64,000 nucleotides of DNA, taken from assembly GCF_029887875.1 (NCBI RefSeq), contig NZ_JARXRM010000024.1, forward strand, positions 43,124 through 107,123, read 5' to 3'. The translations under genes and the position numbers were made by a program. Shown one piece after another: positions 27,158-36,036 of the stretch. Numbering within the stretch: position 1 is the stretch's first letter; every line of letters begins with the position of its first letter. A model generated the notes under the pieces. It saw only the letters and a program-made list of their open reading frames with translations. It had not been told where the DNA came from and ran no database searches. Source of the DNA: Luteimonas endophytica (GTDB taxonomy: Bacteria > Pseudomonadota > Gammaproteobacteria > Xanthomonadales > Xanthomonadaceae).

Positions 27158-28828
27158 TCAGAAATGCTTGACTGCCTGTATCCAGAAGCGTCCCGACTTG
27201 TCGGGCGCGGAGATCGCGTCCTCGCTGCCGAGCTTTACCGCGTAGTAGGTCCGGACCGCGAAGCTGCCAGACTCGCTCCAGGTGGCGCCGATGCCGGCGC
27301 CGCTGAGCGTTCTGTGGTTGTCCCCGGCGAACCAGGGATCCTTGTCGACGGTGATGCGTCCGCCATCGACGAAGCCCAGCACGTGTACCTGGCCCGGGAT
27401 CCGCTCGGACCATCCCGCGAGGAGCAGATGGCCTTCCAGCGTCGCCAGATAGCCTTCGTCGCCGAACCCCTCGCCCTGCGGATAGGCGCGCACCCCGGCG
27501 ATGCCGCCCAGCACCATCTTTTCCGACGGATCGAGGTTCTGCGACGCGCGCTGTGCGCTGAACGAGGCATGCAGCGACAGCCTATCGGTGACCCGCTGCT
27601 GCCGCGTCGCGTTGAACCAGAGCCTGCCGTACGATCCGTTGGTCCGCGCGCTGGCCGCGTCGGCCGCGAGAGCGGCGGGCGTCAGGATGTCGAGCGAGCC
27701 CCGCGAGTAGCTGAGGATGAAGGTGCTGTAGCCGCCGCCGCCGAAGCCGTCCTGCCGGTTGCCGTACAGGCTCGGTGTCCATACCCGGGCTTCGCGGTCG
27801 GTCACGCTCGGGACCAGGTCGATCCGGTCCTGGAAAGTGCGGTCCTCGGCTGCCAGCCCGAGATACAGATTGGTGTCGCGCGACCGGACCAGCGGGTAGG
27901 CGCCGAAGATGCTGGCGACTTCCGCGGTTCCATCGGCGCCGAGCGACTCGAACTGTTCACCGAGCTCGTAATCCAGCCGGCTGTAGGCGATGCCGGCGGT
28001 CGCCCGGCCGAATTGCATCTGGTAGGACGCACGGCCGTACTGAAGCCCCGAGCCCGAGGTCAGGAGATGCAGCGAGGCCACGTCGCCGCGTCCGAGCGGG
28101 TTGTTGAGATTCACCGAAGCGCCCAGCCGGTACTCGCCGGTGTACGGGTTGCCGGCGTTGTCGGCATGGATGCTGCCGGTCACGCGCTGGCCGGGGGTAA
28201 GCTCCACGATCAGATCGGAGCTTCCCGGCACCGTCCCCGGCACCAGCGTCGACCTCAGCTCGACGCCCGGAACATCCGAGAGCAGCAGCAGACGACTTTC
28301 CAGCGGGTCGAGCTCGATCGCCTCACCGCTTTCGAGCCCGCCGAGGAGCCCGTTGGCAAGGCCGTCGGCGAGGTTGGTCTGGTTGCGCAGGATCACCTCG
28401 CCGTAGTTGCCTTCGCTGACCGCGACGGTCACGACGTTGTCGGAGATGTCCTGCGCCGGCAGATAAGCGCGCGCGACGAAGTAGCCGTTCGCGCGGTAGT
28501 GCTCGGTGATGCGCGCGGCCATGGCCTGCAACTGAGACAACGTCAGTTTCACGCCCGGGGTGAAGCCCGCGATCGCGATCAACTCGGCCTCGGTGTAGAC
28601 ACGCGCGCCGGAAATCTCCAGCCTGGTCACCAGCACGCGGACCGTGTCGGCGCCGGCAACCGTCGGCGTGGTCGCTTCCTCGATGCGCATCTCCGGTTCG
28701 CTTTTCCGTACTTCCGGCGGCGCCGGAACCTGCTTCAACTGGCTACCCGCGCCGGGCAGTTGTTGCGCCAGCAGGCTCTGGCTCAGCGCCAGCAGCGCCA
28801 AGGGCAGGAGTTTCATGGTGATGTTCAT
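27158..28828 (-). CDS. TPS transporter (TpsB, ShlB/FhaC/HecB family)
   Basis: A 556-residue outer-membrane protein that secretes its TpsA partner. A signal peptide (MKLLPLALLALSQSLLAQ) is followed by POTRA domains (VLVTRLEISGARVYTEAEL..., VTVAVSEGNYGEVILRN) and a 16-strand-type beta-barrel. The family loop-6 motif is seen in AGVRAYPQGEGFGDEG (VRGY/F-like), and the protein ends in Phe (IQAVKHF), typical for BAM-dependent insertion. It is first in the operon tpsB-tpsA-ldt; the tpsA ATG is 53 bases downstream. Confidence 0.92.
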   Translation of the reverse strand: MNITMKLLPLALLALSQSLLAQQLPGAGSQLKQVPAPPEVRKSEPEMRIEEATTPTVAGADTVRVLVTRLEISGARVYTEAELIAIAGFTPGVKLTLSQLQAMAARITEHYRANGYFVARAYLPAQDISDNVVTVAVSEGNYGEVILRNQTNLADGLANGLLGGLESGEAIELDPLESRLLLLSDVPGVELRSTLVPGTVPGSSDLIVELTPGQRVTGSIHADNAGNPYTGEYRLGASVNLNNPLGRGDVASLHLLTSGSGLQYGRASYQMQFGRATAGIAYSRLDYELGEQFESLGADGTAEVASIFGAYPLVRSRDTNLYLGLAAEDRTFQDRIDLVPSVTDREARVWTPSLYGNRQDGFGGGGYSTFILSYSRGSLDILTPAALAADAASARTNGSYGRLWFNATRQQRVTDRLSLHASFSAQRASQNLDPSEKMVLGGIAGVRAYPQGEGFGDEGYLATLEGHLLLAGWSERIPGQVHVLGFVDGGRITVDKDPWFAGDNHRTLSGAGIGATWSESGSFAVRTYYAVKLGSEDAISAPDKSGRFWIQAVKHF

Positions 28829-29537
28829 CGGTTGGTTTCCTGTTCGCGAGTCCGCTCACCTCGAACAGGAGAACGAGCGGTCGCAGCAATGCGTCGCCGG
28901 GATGACGGAAGCCGATCGGCGGGGGACTGTGGCGTCTACTGCCGTAGACAGCGCCCGATGCCGTCTCGCCGGTTGCGGGCGTCCACCGGGTCATCCGGTG
29001 GCATCTGGCTCGGTGCGGTTGGCCGGAAGGATTCCGGTCTGGTGGCACGCGCTTTGGCGGCGCCGGTCGCACCCACGACAGCGGGTGGGAAGTGAGGATC
29101 GCAATGCGTTGTCGCCTGCCTGGATGACACGTGCCGACGACGAATTGCAGCGTGCCCGGCCGGCCTCGGCCCGGTGAATCGAATGTGTGCCTGGATCCGC
29201 GGAGCAACCTCTACGGCAACGGTGACTGCATTCCCGGGCCACTACTGTGACCCCCATCGCATTCGCTGCGGAACCAGGGCTACTGTTCATCGCGATGGCG
29301 CGAGAGCCTCGATTCGGGCCCCACGACGCGATGCGTGCAAAGATCCAGTCCGACATCGTGGAGTAGGCGACCGCGGTGATGAGGTTGCCGTGAACCCACG
29401 CGCGGCCACCGGAACCAGCCTGGACGGCCGGCACGGCCGGTGCCGCCTGCTCCTTGGGCGGCAGCGACTTGGCTACAATTGCCGCCCCAACCGGCCGGCC
29501 CCTCGGGCGCGGTGCCGCTTCACCACAGGAATCCGCC
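28829..29537. other. Gene-free divergent region between tpsB and speE
   Basis: About 700 bases without a convincing gene; open frames here have poor codon patterns and no family resemblance. It must hold the divergent promoters of the TPS operon and speE. A TACAAT -10-like hexamer at 29474-29479 lies before speE, and a 16-base inverted repeat is listed separately. Base composition is somewhat less GC-rich than in the genes. It may also hold decayed coding sequence. Confidence 0.6.
28934..28949. promoter_or_regulatory. Perfect inverted repeat GTCTAC-TGCC-GTAGAC upstream of tpsB
   Basis: A six-base perfect palindrome with a four-base spacer about 105 bases upstream of the tpsB start. Its form (CTAC-N4-GTAG core) suits a dimeric regulator such as a LuxR/NarL-type protein. 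No regulator gene is next to it, and the link to TPS control is inference from position. Confidence 0.35.
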
Positions 29538-30395
29538 ATGACCGACCCCGCCTGGATCCACGAGCAGTTCGAGCCGACCGGCTCGGCGATCGGCTATCGC
29601 ATCGTGCGCAAGCTGGACGAGGTGCAGTCGGAATTCCAGAAGATCGAGATCTACGAAACCACCGACTGGGGCAACCTGATGCTCATCGACGGCGCGGTGA
29701 TGCTGACCGCGCGCGACAATTTCCTCTACCACGAGATGATGTCGCACCCGGCGCTGTTCACCCATCCCGATCCGAAGCAGGTGGCGATCATCGGCGGCGG
29801 CGATTGCGGCACCCTGCGCGAGGTGCTCAGGCACCGCGGCGTGGCGAGCGCGGTGCAGTGCGACATCGACGAGCAGGTGACGCGCATGGCCGAGAAGTGG
29901 TTCCCGGAGCTGTGCGAGTCCAATGGCGATGCGCGCGCCGAGCTGCTGTTCGACGATGGCGTCGCCTGGATGCGCAACGCGGCGCCGGCCAGCCTGGACG
30001 TGGTCATCGTCGACTCGACCGACCCGGTCGGCCCGGCCGAGGGCCTGTTCAACCGCGCCTTCTACGAAAGCTGCTTCCGCGCCCTGCGCGAGGACGGCAT
30101 CCTGGTGCAGCAGTCCGAGTCGCCGCTGGCCCTGCTCGAGCTGATCCGGCAGATGCGCGCGGAGATGACCAAGGCCGGCTTCACCGCCTTCCAGACCCTG
30201 CCGTTCCCCCAGCCCTGCTACCCCACCGGCTGGTGGAGCTGCACCCTGGCGCGCAAGTCGGGAGGCTTCGGGTTCCGGGAGCAGGCCGCGGCCGAGCGGG
30301 CGTTCGAGACCCGCTACTACAGCGTTTCCATCCACCGCGGCGCGCAAGCGCTACCGCCATTCGTCGAAGCTGCACTAAACGGCCCGACGAGTTGA
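29538..30395 (+). CDS. speE: Spermidine synthase
   Basis: SpeE transfers aminopropyl from decarboxylated S-adenosylmethionine to putrescine. The 285-residue product has the N-terminal strand region QKIEIYETTDWGNLMLIDG, the substrate segment NFLYHEMMSHPALFTH, the SAM-type loop VAIIGGGDCGTLREVLRH and the catalytic region VIVDSTDPVGPAEGLF with PQPCYPTGWWS. The start is ATG 29538 with an AGGAAT site. It works in the same pathway as speA, which is divergent 7.7 kb upstream. Confidence 0.96.
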   Translation: MTDPAWIHEQFEPTGSAIGYRIVRKLDEVQSEFQKIEIYETTDWGNLMLIDGAVMLTARDNFLYHEMMSHPALFTHPDPKQVAIIGGGDCGTLREVLRHRGVASAVQCDIDEQVTRMAEKWFPELCESNGDARAELLFDDGVAWMRNAAPASLDVVIVDSTDPVGPAEGLFNRAFYESCFRALREDGILVQQSESPLALLELIRQMRAEMTKAGFTAFQTLPFPQPCYPTGWWSCTLARKSGGFGFREQAAAERAFETRYYSVSIHRGAQALPPFVEAALNGPTS

Positions 30396-30566
30396 CGCCT
30401 GCCCGACCATAGGGCCGGACACGCCGACCGCTAACAAAACGCCGACGCTGGACGGCAGTCTTCACACGGCGCTAGTGGATGCCCGCGCGAGGATTTGGCT
30501 CAGACGACGCCGACGCGGCGGGGCGGCTCGGTTATCGGCCGCACCGCCCCAAGTGACAGATTCCGC

Positions 30567-31067
30567 CTACCAGCCTTCCACTCGTTGGCTTTCGCGGCAC
30601 GACGTGCGGCACTTGACGTTGCGCATCGAAGTGGCCTGTCGCGCGGCTTCGCGCTCCGCGCGCCGCTGGGCCACCGTCTTGCAGACGTTCTGGCTCATGT
30701 TGCTGCCGGTCGGACGGATGCGCTCGCAGACCATGCGTTCGTCCTCGGCGTTGTTCACGATCGCAGAGATCGATTCCAGGGAATTGAACAACGCCGTCTG
30801 GTCGCCCGGCGGCAGATCCGTGGAGCGCTCGCGGCCCTCCAGCAGGGCGAACACCCGATCCTGCTTGGCGAGCAGCTCGGTGCGGGTGCGCTCGTCCATG
30901 TCCTTGTAGCGGCCCGTCCGCGCGACCGCATCGCTGCGGATCTCCTGCTGCTGCGCGACGATGGCGCGCGCATCCGTTTCGACCAGCACCTGCTCGGTCT
31001 CGTTGGCCAACAGCGCCGCCGAAGCGAGCATCGCGGCCAGGCCGGCCGCCCTCACTGCCATCTTCAT
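30567..31067 (-). CDS. Exported hypothetical protein
   Basis: A 166-residue protein with a signal peptide (MKMAVRAAGLAAMLASAALLA). The mature part is helical and charged, ending in a segment with three Cys (VCKTVAQRR..., VKCRTSCRES). No domain is recognised. The ATG at 31067 is favoured because the signal peptide starts there. Codon use matches the neighbours, so it is probably a resident gene of the lineage. Confidence 0.65.
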   Translation of the reverse strand: MKMAVRAAGLAAMLASAALLANETEQVLVETDARAIVAQQQEIRSDAVARTGRYKDMDERTRTELLAKQDRVFALLEGRERSTDLPPGDQTALFNSLESISAIVNNAEDERMVCERIRPTGSNMSQNVCKTVAQRRAEREAARQATSMRNVKCRTSCRESQRVEGW

Positions 31068-31229
31068 CGTGAACCCCGTTCCTTGCCGAGTGGCCGCAGA
31101 GGGTAACCCGGGATCCCGGCCGCGCCAATAGCATGGCAGCCCGAATGGCACAATCCCCCTCGGTCCGCCGGTTCAGGCGCGAATCACCCGGTGGCCGCCT
31201 GCACCCACTGGGCCCTGCGGCAGGTGCCG

Positions 31230-31631
<402 letters not shown>

Positions 31632-31758
31632 CTACAATGCGCGCCCTCCACCGACCCTGCTGTCGGATTTTTCCTACGTCGCGGCGCGCCCCCGCCCGAC
31701 TGCGCGACCGCACCGGGGCGGGCGATGCTTGGCGCATTGCCGCAGGAGTAAGCACCAG

Positions 31759-32037
31759 ATGATCGACCTCAACCACATCGACGACCTGGCCCGCCGCCTC
31801 AGCGGCCTGGTACCGCCGGCCATGCGCGACAGCCGCGAGGAGCTGCAGGAGAACTTCAAGGCGGTGCTGCAGTCCGGGCTGACCAAGCTGGACCTGGTCA
31901 CCCGCGAGGAGTTCGAGGTGCAGCGCGCGGTGCTGTTGCGCACCCGCGAGAAGCTCGAGGCCCTGGAGCAGGCGGTGCAGTGGCTCGAGGCCGAGCTGGC
32001 CAAGCAGGACCACCCGACGGTCGCCCAGCAGCACTAG
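31759..32037 (+). CDS. ubiK: Ubiquinone biosynthesis accessory factor (BMFP domain)
   Basis: A 92-residue protein of the UbiK/YqiC family: an amphipathic N-terminal half (LDDLARRLSG-like) and a C-terminal coiled coil (VQRAVLLRTREKLEALEQAVQWLEAELAK). UbiK forms a complex with UbiJ and assists aerobic ubiquinone synthesis; ubiJ and ubiB lie at 44.9-47.2 kb in this window. The start is ATG 31759 after a CAGGAG site. A TACAAT at 31633-31638 may be its -10. comM follows after 11 bases. Confidence 0.88.
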   Translation: MIDLNHIDDLARRLSGLVPPAMRDSREELQENFKAVLQSGLTKLDLVTREEFEVQRAVLLRTREKLEALEQAVQWLEAELAKQDHPTVAQQH

Positions 32038-32048
32038 CCGCCGCCGCC

Positions 32049-33563
32049 ATGGGACTCGCACTCGTGCACGGACGCGCGCGTGCCGGGGTGTCGGCCCCTC
32101 CGGTGCAGATCGAGGTTCACCTGGGCGGCGGGCTGCCGTCGATGTCGATCGTCGGCCTGCCCGAAGCCGCGGTGCGCGAGGCCAAGGACCGGGTCCGCGC
32201 CGCGATCCAGTGCGCCCAGTACGAATTCCCGCAGCGCCGCATCACCGTCAACCTCGCCCCCGCCGACCTGCCCAAGCACGGCGGCCGCTTCGACCTGCCG
32301 ATCGCGCTCGGGATCCTCGCCGCCAGCGGCCAGATCCCGATGGAGCCGCTGCGCGACTGCGAATTCATCGGCGAACTCGGCCTGACCGGCGAGCTGCGCG
32401 CGGTCGACGGCGCGCTCCCCGCGGCGCTGGCGGTGGCGCCGACCGGGCGCGGGCTGGTGGTGCCGGCGGGCAACGGCGCCGAGGCGGCGCTGGCGGCCGA
32501 GGTCGACGTGCGCTGCGCGCGCACCCTGCTCGAGGTCTGCGCCCTGCTCGCCCGCGGACGCGAGCTGCCGCGCGCAGCGGCGCCGGAAGCCGTGCGCTCC
32601 CCCGGGCCGGACATGCGCGACGTCCGCGGCCAGGCCCAGGCGCGGCGCGCGCTCGAGATCGCCGCCGCCGGCGGCCACCACCTGCTGCTGGTCGGCGTGC
32701 CGGGGTGCGGCAAGACCCTGCTGGCATCGCGCCTGCCGGGCCTGCTGCCGGACGCGTCCGACGCCGAGGCGCTGGAAGCGGCGGCGATCGCCTCGGTCAG
32801 CGGCCGCGGGCTGGACCCGGCGCGCTGGCGCGAACGCCCGTTCCGCGCGCCGCACCACACCGCCAGCGCGGTGGCGCTGGTCGGTGGCGGAGCCGAGCCG
32901 CGTCCCGGCGAGATCTCGCTGGCGCACCAGGGCGTGCTGTTCCTCGACGAACTGCCGGAGTGGGACCGCCGCGCCCTCGAGGTGCTGCGCGAGCCGCTGG
33001 AATCGGGCGTGGTCACGATCTCCCGCGCCGCACGCCAGAGCGAGTTCCCCGCGCGCTTCCAGCTGGTCGCGGCGATGAACCCCTGCCCCTGCGGCTGGGC
33101 GGGCGACGCCTCCGGGCGCTGCAGCTGCGGGCCGGATGCGATCCGGCGCTACCGCGCGCGCATCTCGGGGCCGCTGCTCGACCGCATCGACCTGCACGTC
33201 GACGTGCCGCGGCTTCCCGCGGCGCAGCTGCGTCCGGATGCGCCGGAGGGCGAACCCAGCGCGGCGATCCGCGAGCGCGTCGCGGCCGCACGCGCGATCC
33301 AGGCGGCGCGCGCCGGCACGGTCAACGCCCGGCTCGACCAGGCCGCGACCATGGCCAGCTGCCGCCTGCGCGAACGCGACCAGCGCCTGCTCGAACAGGC
33401 GGTCGAATCGCTACGGCTGTCGGCCCGCTCGATGCATCGCATCCTGCGGGTCGCGCGCACCATCGCCGACCTGGCCGGGAGCCCGGAGATCGCCACCGCG
33501 CACCTGGGCGAGGCCCTGGGCTACCGCAGCCTGGACCGCAGCCCGGCCGCCCTGGCCGCCTGA
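32049..33563 (+). CDS. comM: ComM/YifB-family AAA+ helicase
   Basis: A 504-residue Mg-chelatase-like AAA+ ATPase. It has the Lon-like N-terminal domain (VHLGGGLPSMSIVGLPEAAV), Walker A GVPGCGKTLL, Walker B VLFLDELPEWDRRALEVLREP, a Cys-rich insert (NPCPCGWAGDASGRCSCGPDA) and a sensor region in ISGPLLDRIDLHVDVP. In naturally competent bacteria ComM is a hexameric branch-migration helicase that promotes integration of taken-up DNA. It is 11 bases after ubiK. Together with the periplasmic ligase at 7.7-8.6 kb it hints that DNA uptake occurs in this organism. Confidence 0.94.
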   Translation: MGLALVHGRARAGVSAPPVQIEVHLGGGLPSMSIVGLPEAAVREAKDRVRAAIQCAQYEFPQRRITVNLAPADLPKHGGRFDLPIALGILAASGQIPMEPLRDCEFIGELGLTGELRAVDGALPAALAVAPTGRGLVVPAGNGAEAALAAEVDVRCARTLLEVCALLARGRELPRAAAPEAVRSPGPDMRDVRGQAQARRALEIAAAGGHHLLLVGVPGCGKTLLASRLPGLLPDASDAEALEAAAIASVSGRGLDPARWRERPFRAPHHTASAVALVGGGAEPRPGEISLAHQGVLFLDELPEWDRRALEVLREPLESGVVTISRAARQSEFPARFQLVAAMNPCPCGWAGDASGRCSCGPDAIRRYRARISGPLLDRIDLHVDVPRLPAAQLRPDAPEGEPSAAIRERVAAARAIQAARAGTVNARLDQAATMASCRLRERDQRLLEQAVESLRLSARSMHRILRVARTIADLAGSPEIATAHLGEALGYRSLDRSPAALAA

Positions 33564-33725
33564 GCGGGACCGGCGCCACCGGACGCTGAAGCGCCGGAGC
33601 AGGGCCACGCGCCATGCCATCGGTCATGCCGGGGTTTTAACGCCGGCGGAACACCGCCGCCGGCGGGTGGGCTAGGCTGTAGCGGACGCCGCGACACCTT
33701 CGCGCCGACTCCAGGGACCCGACCG

Positions 33726-35813
33726 ATGCGAACCCTCCTGCTTGCGGCCTGCGCCGCGACCGCCCTGACCGCTTGCGGCAGCCCCGCCAGCGACACCCCG
33801 GAAACGGCGTCGGATGCGCCAGCAGCCGTGACCTCGATCGAAGAGGTCGAGCTGATCCCGCGCGACGCCCTGTTCGGAAACCCGGAACGCGCCAACGTCC
33901 AGCTCAGCCCCGACGGCCGCCACCTGAGCTGGGTGGCGCCGCTCGACGGCGTGCTCAACGTCTGGGTCGCGCCGGCCGACAGTCCCGGCGACGCGCGCGC
34001 GGTCACCCAGGACACGGCACGGGGCATCCGCAACTACTTCTGGTCGTACCGCCCCGATACCCTGCTCTACCTGCGCGACACCGGCGGCGACGAGAACTTC
34101 CACCTCTACGCGGTGGACCTGGCCAGCGGCGAGAGCCGCGACCTGACGCCCTTCGAGGCCACCACGGCGCAGGTCTCCGGGCTGAGCCACCGCCGCCCCG
34201 ACGCGGTCCTGGTCGGCATGAACGATCGCGATGCGCAGTGGCACGACCTCTACCTGGTCGACCTGGCCAGCGGCGAGCGCACCCTGGTGGAGGAGAACAC
34301 GCAGCAGATCTCCGGCTACCTGGCGGATGCCGATTTCGAACTGCGCTATGCCACCCGCTCGCGCCCGGACGGCGGCAGCGACGTGCTGCGCCGCGAAGGC
34401 GACGGCTGGGTCGAGCACGACAGCATTCCATTCGAGGATGCCCTGACCACCTCGCCCGGCGGCCTGACCACCGACGGCGGGACGCTCTACATGATGGATT
34501 CGCGCGATCGCAACACCGCGGCGCTGTACGCCATCGATACCGCCAGCGGCGAGCGCACCCTGGTGCACGAGGACCCGCGGGTGGATCTGGGCGGCAGCCT
34601 GTCCGATCCGCGCAGCGGCCAGGTGCAGGCGGTCGCGGTCGACTACCTGCGCGAGGAATGGGCGGTGCTGGACCCGGCGATCCTCGCCGACCTGGAGCGG
34701 CTGGAGGCGATCGGCCCGGGCGAGGTCTCGATCAACACCCGCACCCTCGACGACCGCACCTGGATCGTCGCCTACTCCGCCGCCGAGTCGCCGCTGGTGT
34801 ACTACCGCTACGACCGCGACGGGGACGGCGGCGGCGAGCTGACCGAGCTGTTCTCGGGGCGGCCGGCGCTGGACGGCAAGCCGCTGGTCCCGCAATGGCC
34901 GGTGGAGATCGCCTCGCGCGACGGCAAGACCCTGGTCAGCTACCTCACCCTGCCCGCGCATGCCGATGGCGACGCCGACGGCAAGCCGGACGCGCCCACC
35001 CCGATGGTGCTGCTGGTGCATGGCGGCCCCTGGGGCCGGGACTCCTACGGCTACGCCACCTACAACCAGTGGCTCGCCAACCGCGGCTACTCGGTGCTGC
35101 AGGTCAACTTCCGCGGCTCCACCGGGTTCGGCAAGGACTTCACCAATGCCGGCGACGGCGAGTGGGCCGGCACGATGCACGACGACCTGATCGATGCCGT
35201 GCAATGGGCCGTGCAGCAGGGCGTCACCACCGAGGACCGGGTCGCGATCATGGGCGGCAGCTACGGCGGCTACGCCACCCTGGTCGGCCTCACCTTCACT
35301 CCCGACACCTTCGCCTGCGGCGTCGACATCGTCGGCCCCGCCAACCTCAACACCCTGCTCGCGACGGTCCCCCCGTACTGGGCCAGCTTCTTCGAGCAGC
35401 TGGCGCGGCGCATGGGCGATCCGCGCACCGAGGAAGGCAAGGCCTGGCTGACCGAGCGCTCTCCGCTGACCCACGTCGACCGGATCTCCAGGCCGCTGCT
35501 GATCGGCCAGGGCGCCAACGATCCCAGGGTCAAGCAGGCCGAGAGCGACCAGATCGTCGCGGCGATGCAGGAGAAAGGCATCCCGGTGACCTACGTGCTG
35601 TTTCCCGACGAGGGCCACGGTTTCGCGCGCCCGGAGAACAGCAAGGCCTTCAACGCGGTGGCCGAAGGGTTCCTGTCCACCTGCCTCGGCGGGCGGGCGC
35701 AGCCCATCGGCGAGGATTTCGCCGGCTCCAGCATCACCGTCCCGACCGGCGCCGAGGACGTCCCGGGCCTGGCGGAGGCGCTCGAGGCCCACACCCAGGA
35801 AGTGAGGAAGTAG
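33726..35813 (+). CDS. S9-family prolyl-oligopeptidase-like lipoprotein, copy 1
   Basis: A 695-residue protein with a lipobox (ATALTACGSP, Cys18), so probably lipid-anchored in the envelope. A beta-propeller domain spans residues about 35-390 (repeated strands such as LYAVDLASGESRDLTPFE), followed by an alpha/beta-hydrolase domain. The nucleophile motif is MGGSYGGYATLV near residue 510, with the Asp in QGANDPRV and the His in DEGHGFARPENS. S9 enzymes cleave oligopeptides, often after Pro or acidic residues. A very similar paralog follows after 223 bases. Confidence 0.92.
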   Translation: MRTLLLAACAATALTACGSPASDTPETASDAPAAVTSIEEVELIPRDALFGNPERANVQLSPDGRHLSWVAPLDGVLNVWVAPADSPGDARAVTQDTARGIRNYFWSYRPDTLLYLRDTGGDENFHLYAVDLASGESRDLTPFEATTAQVSGLSHRRPDAVLVGMNDRDAQWHDLYLVDLASGERTLVEENTQQISGYLADADFELRYATRSRPDGGSDVLRREGDGWVEHDSIPFEDALTTSPGGLTTDGGTLYMMDSRDRNTAALYAIDTASGERTLVHEDPRVDLGGSLSDPRSGQVQAVAVDYLREEWAVLDPAILADLERLEAIGPGEVSINTRTLDDRTWIVAYSAAESPLVYYRYDRDGDGGGELTELFSGRPALDGKPLVPQWPVEIASRDGKTLVSYLTLPAHADGDADGKPDAPTPMVLLVHGGPWGRDSYGYATYNQWLANRGYSVLQVNFRGSTGFGKDFTNAGDGEWAGTMHDDLIDAVQWAVQQGVTTEDRVAIMGGSYGGYATLVGLTFTPDTFACGVDIVGPANLNTLLATVPPYWASFFEQLARRMGDPRTEEGKAWLTERSPLTHVDRISRPLLIGQGANDPRVKQAESDQIVAAMQEKGIPVTYVLFPDEGHGFARPENSKAFNAVAEGFLSTCLGGRAQPIGEDFAGSSITVPTGAEDVPGLAEALEAHTQEVRK

Positions 35814-36036
35814 ACGGCTCCGGCGAGGGCCGCCGTCGCCATACCCCTCGCCCCGGCGAACCCCGCAGCGTGGAGCAGGCTCCGCGCTGCGGGGCGGGCC
35901 GGTGGCGGCCCCGGAACGACCACCGGACCGGGTGACCCTGCCATCAGTCACTGCACGATTTAACGCGCTGCGAACGCACCGCGCGCCGCAGCGCGCTAGC
36001 GTTGGCGTTACCGAAGCGAATGTCTGGGGAACCGCC

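Noticed and set aside
28991..29539. A 182-codon minus frame before speE
   Set aside because: Irregular codon use, no ribosome-binding site and no recognisable domain; it runs across the speE promoter region.
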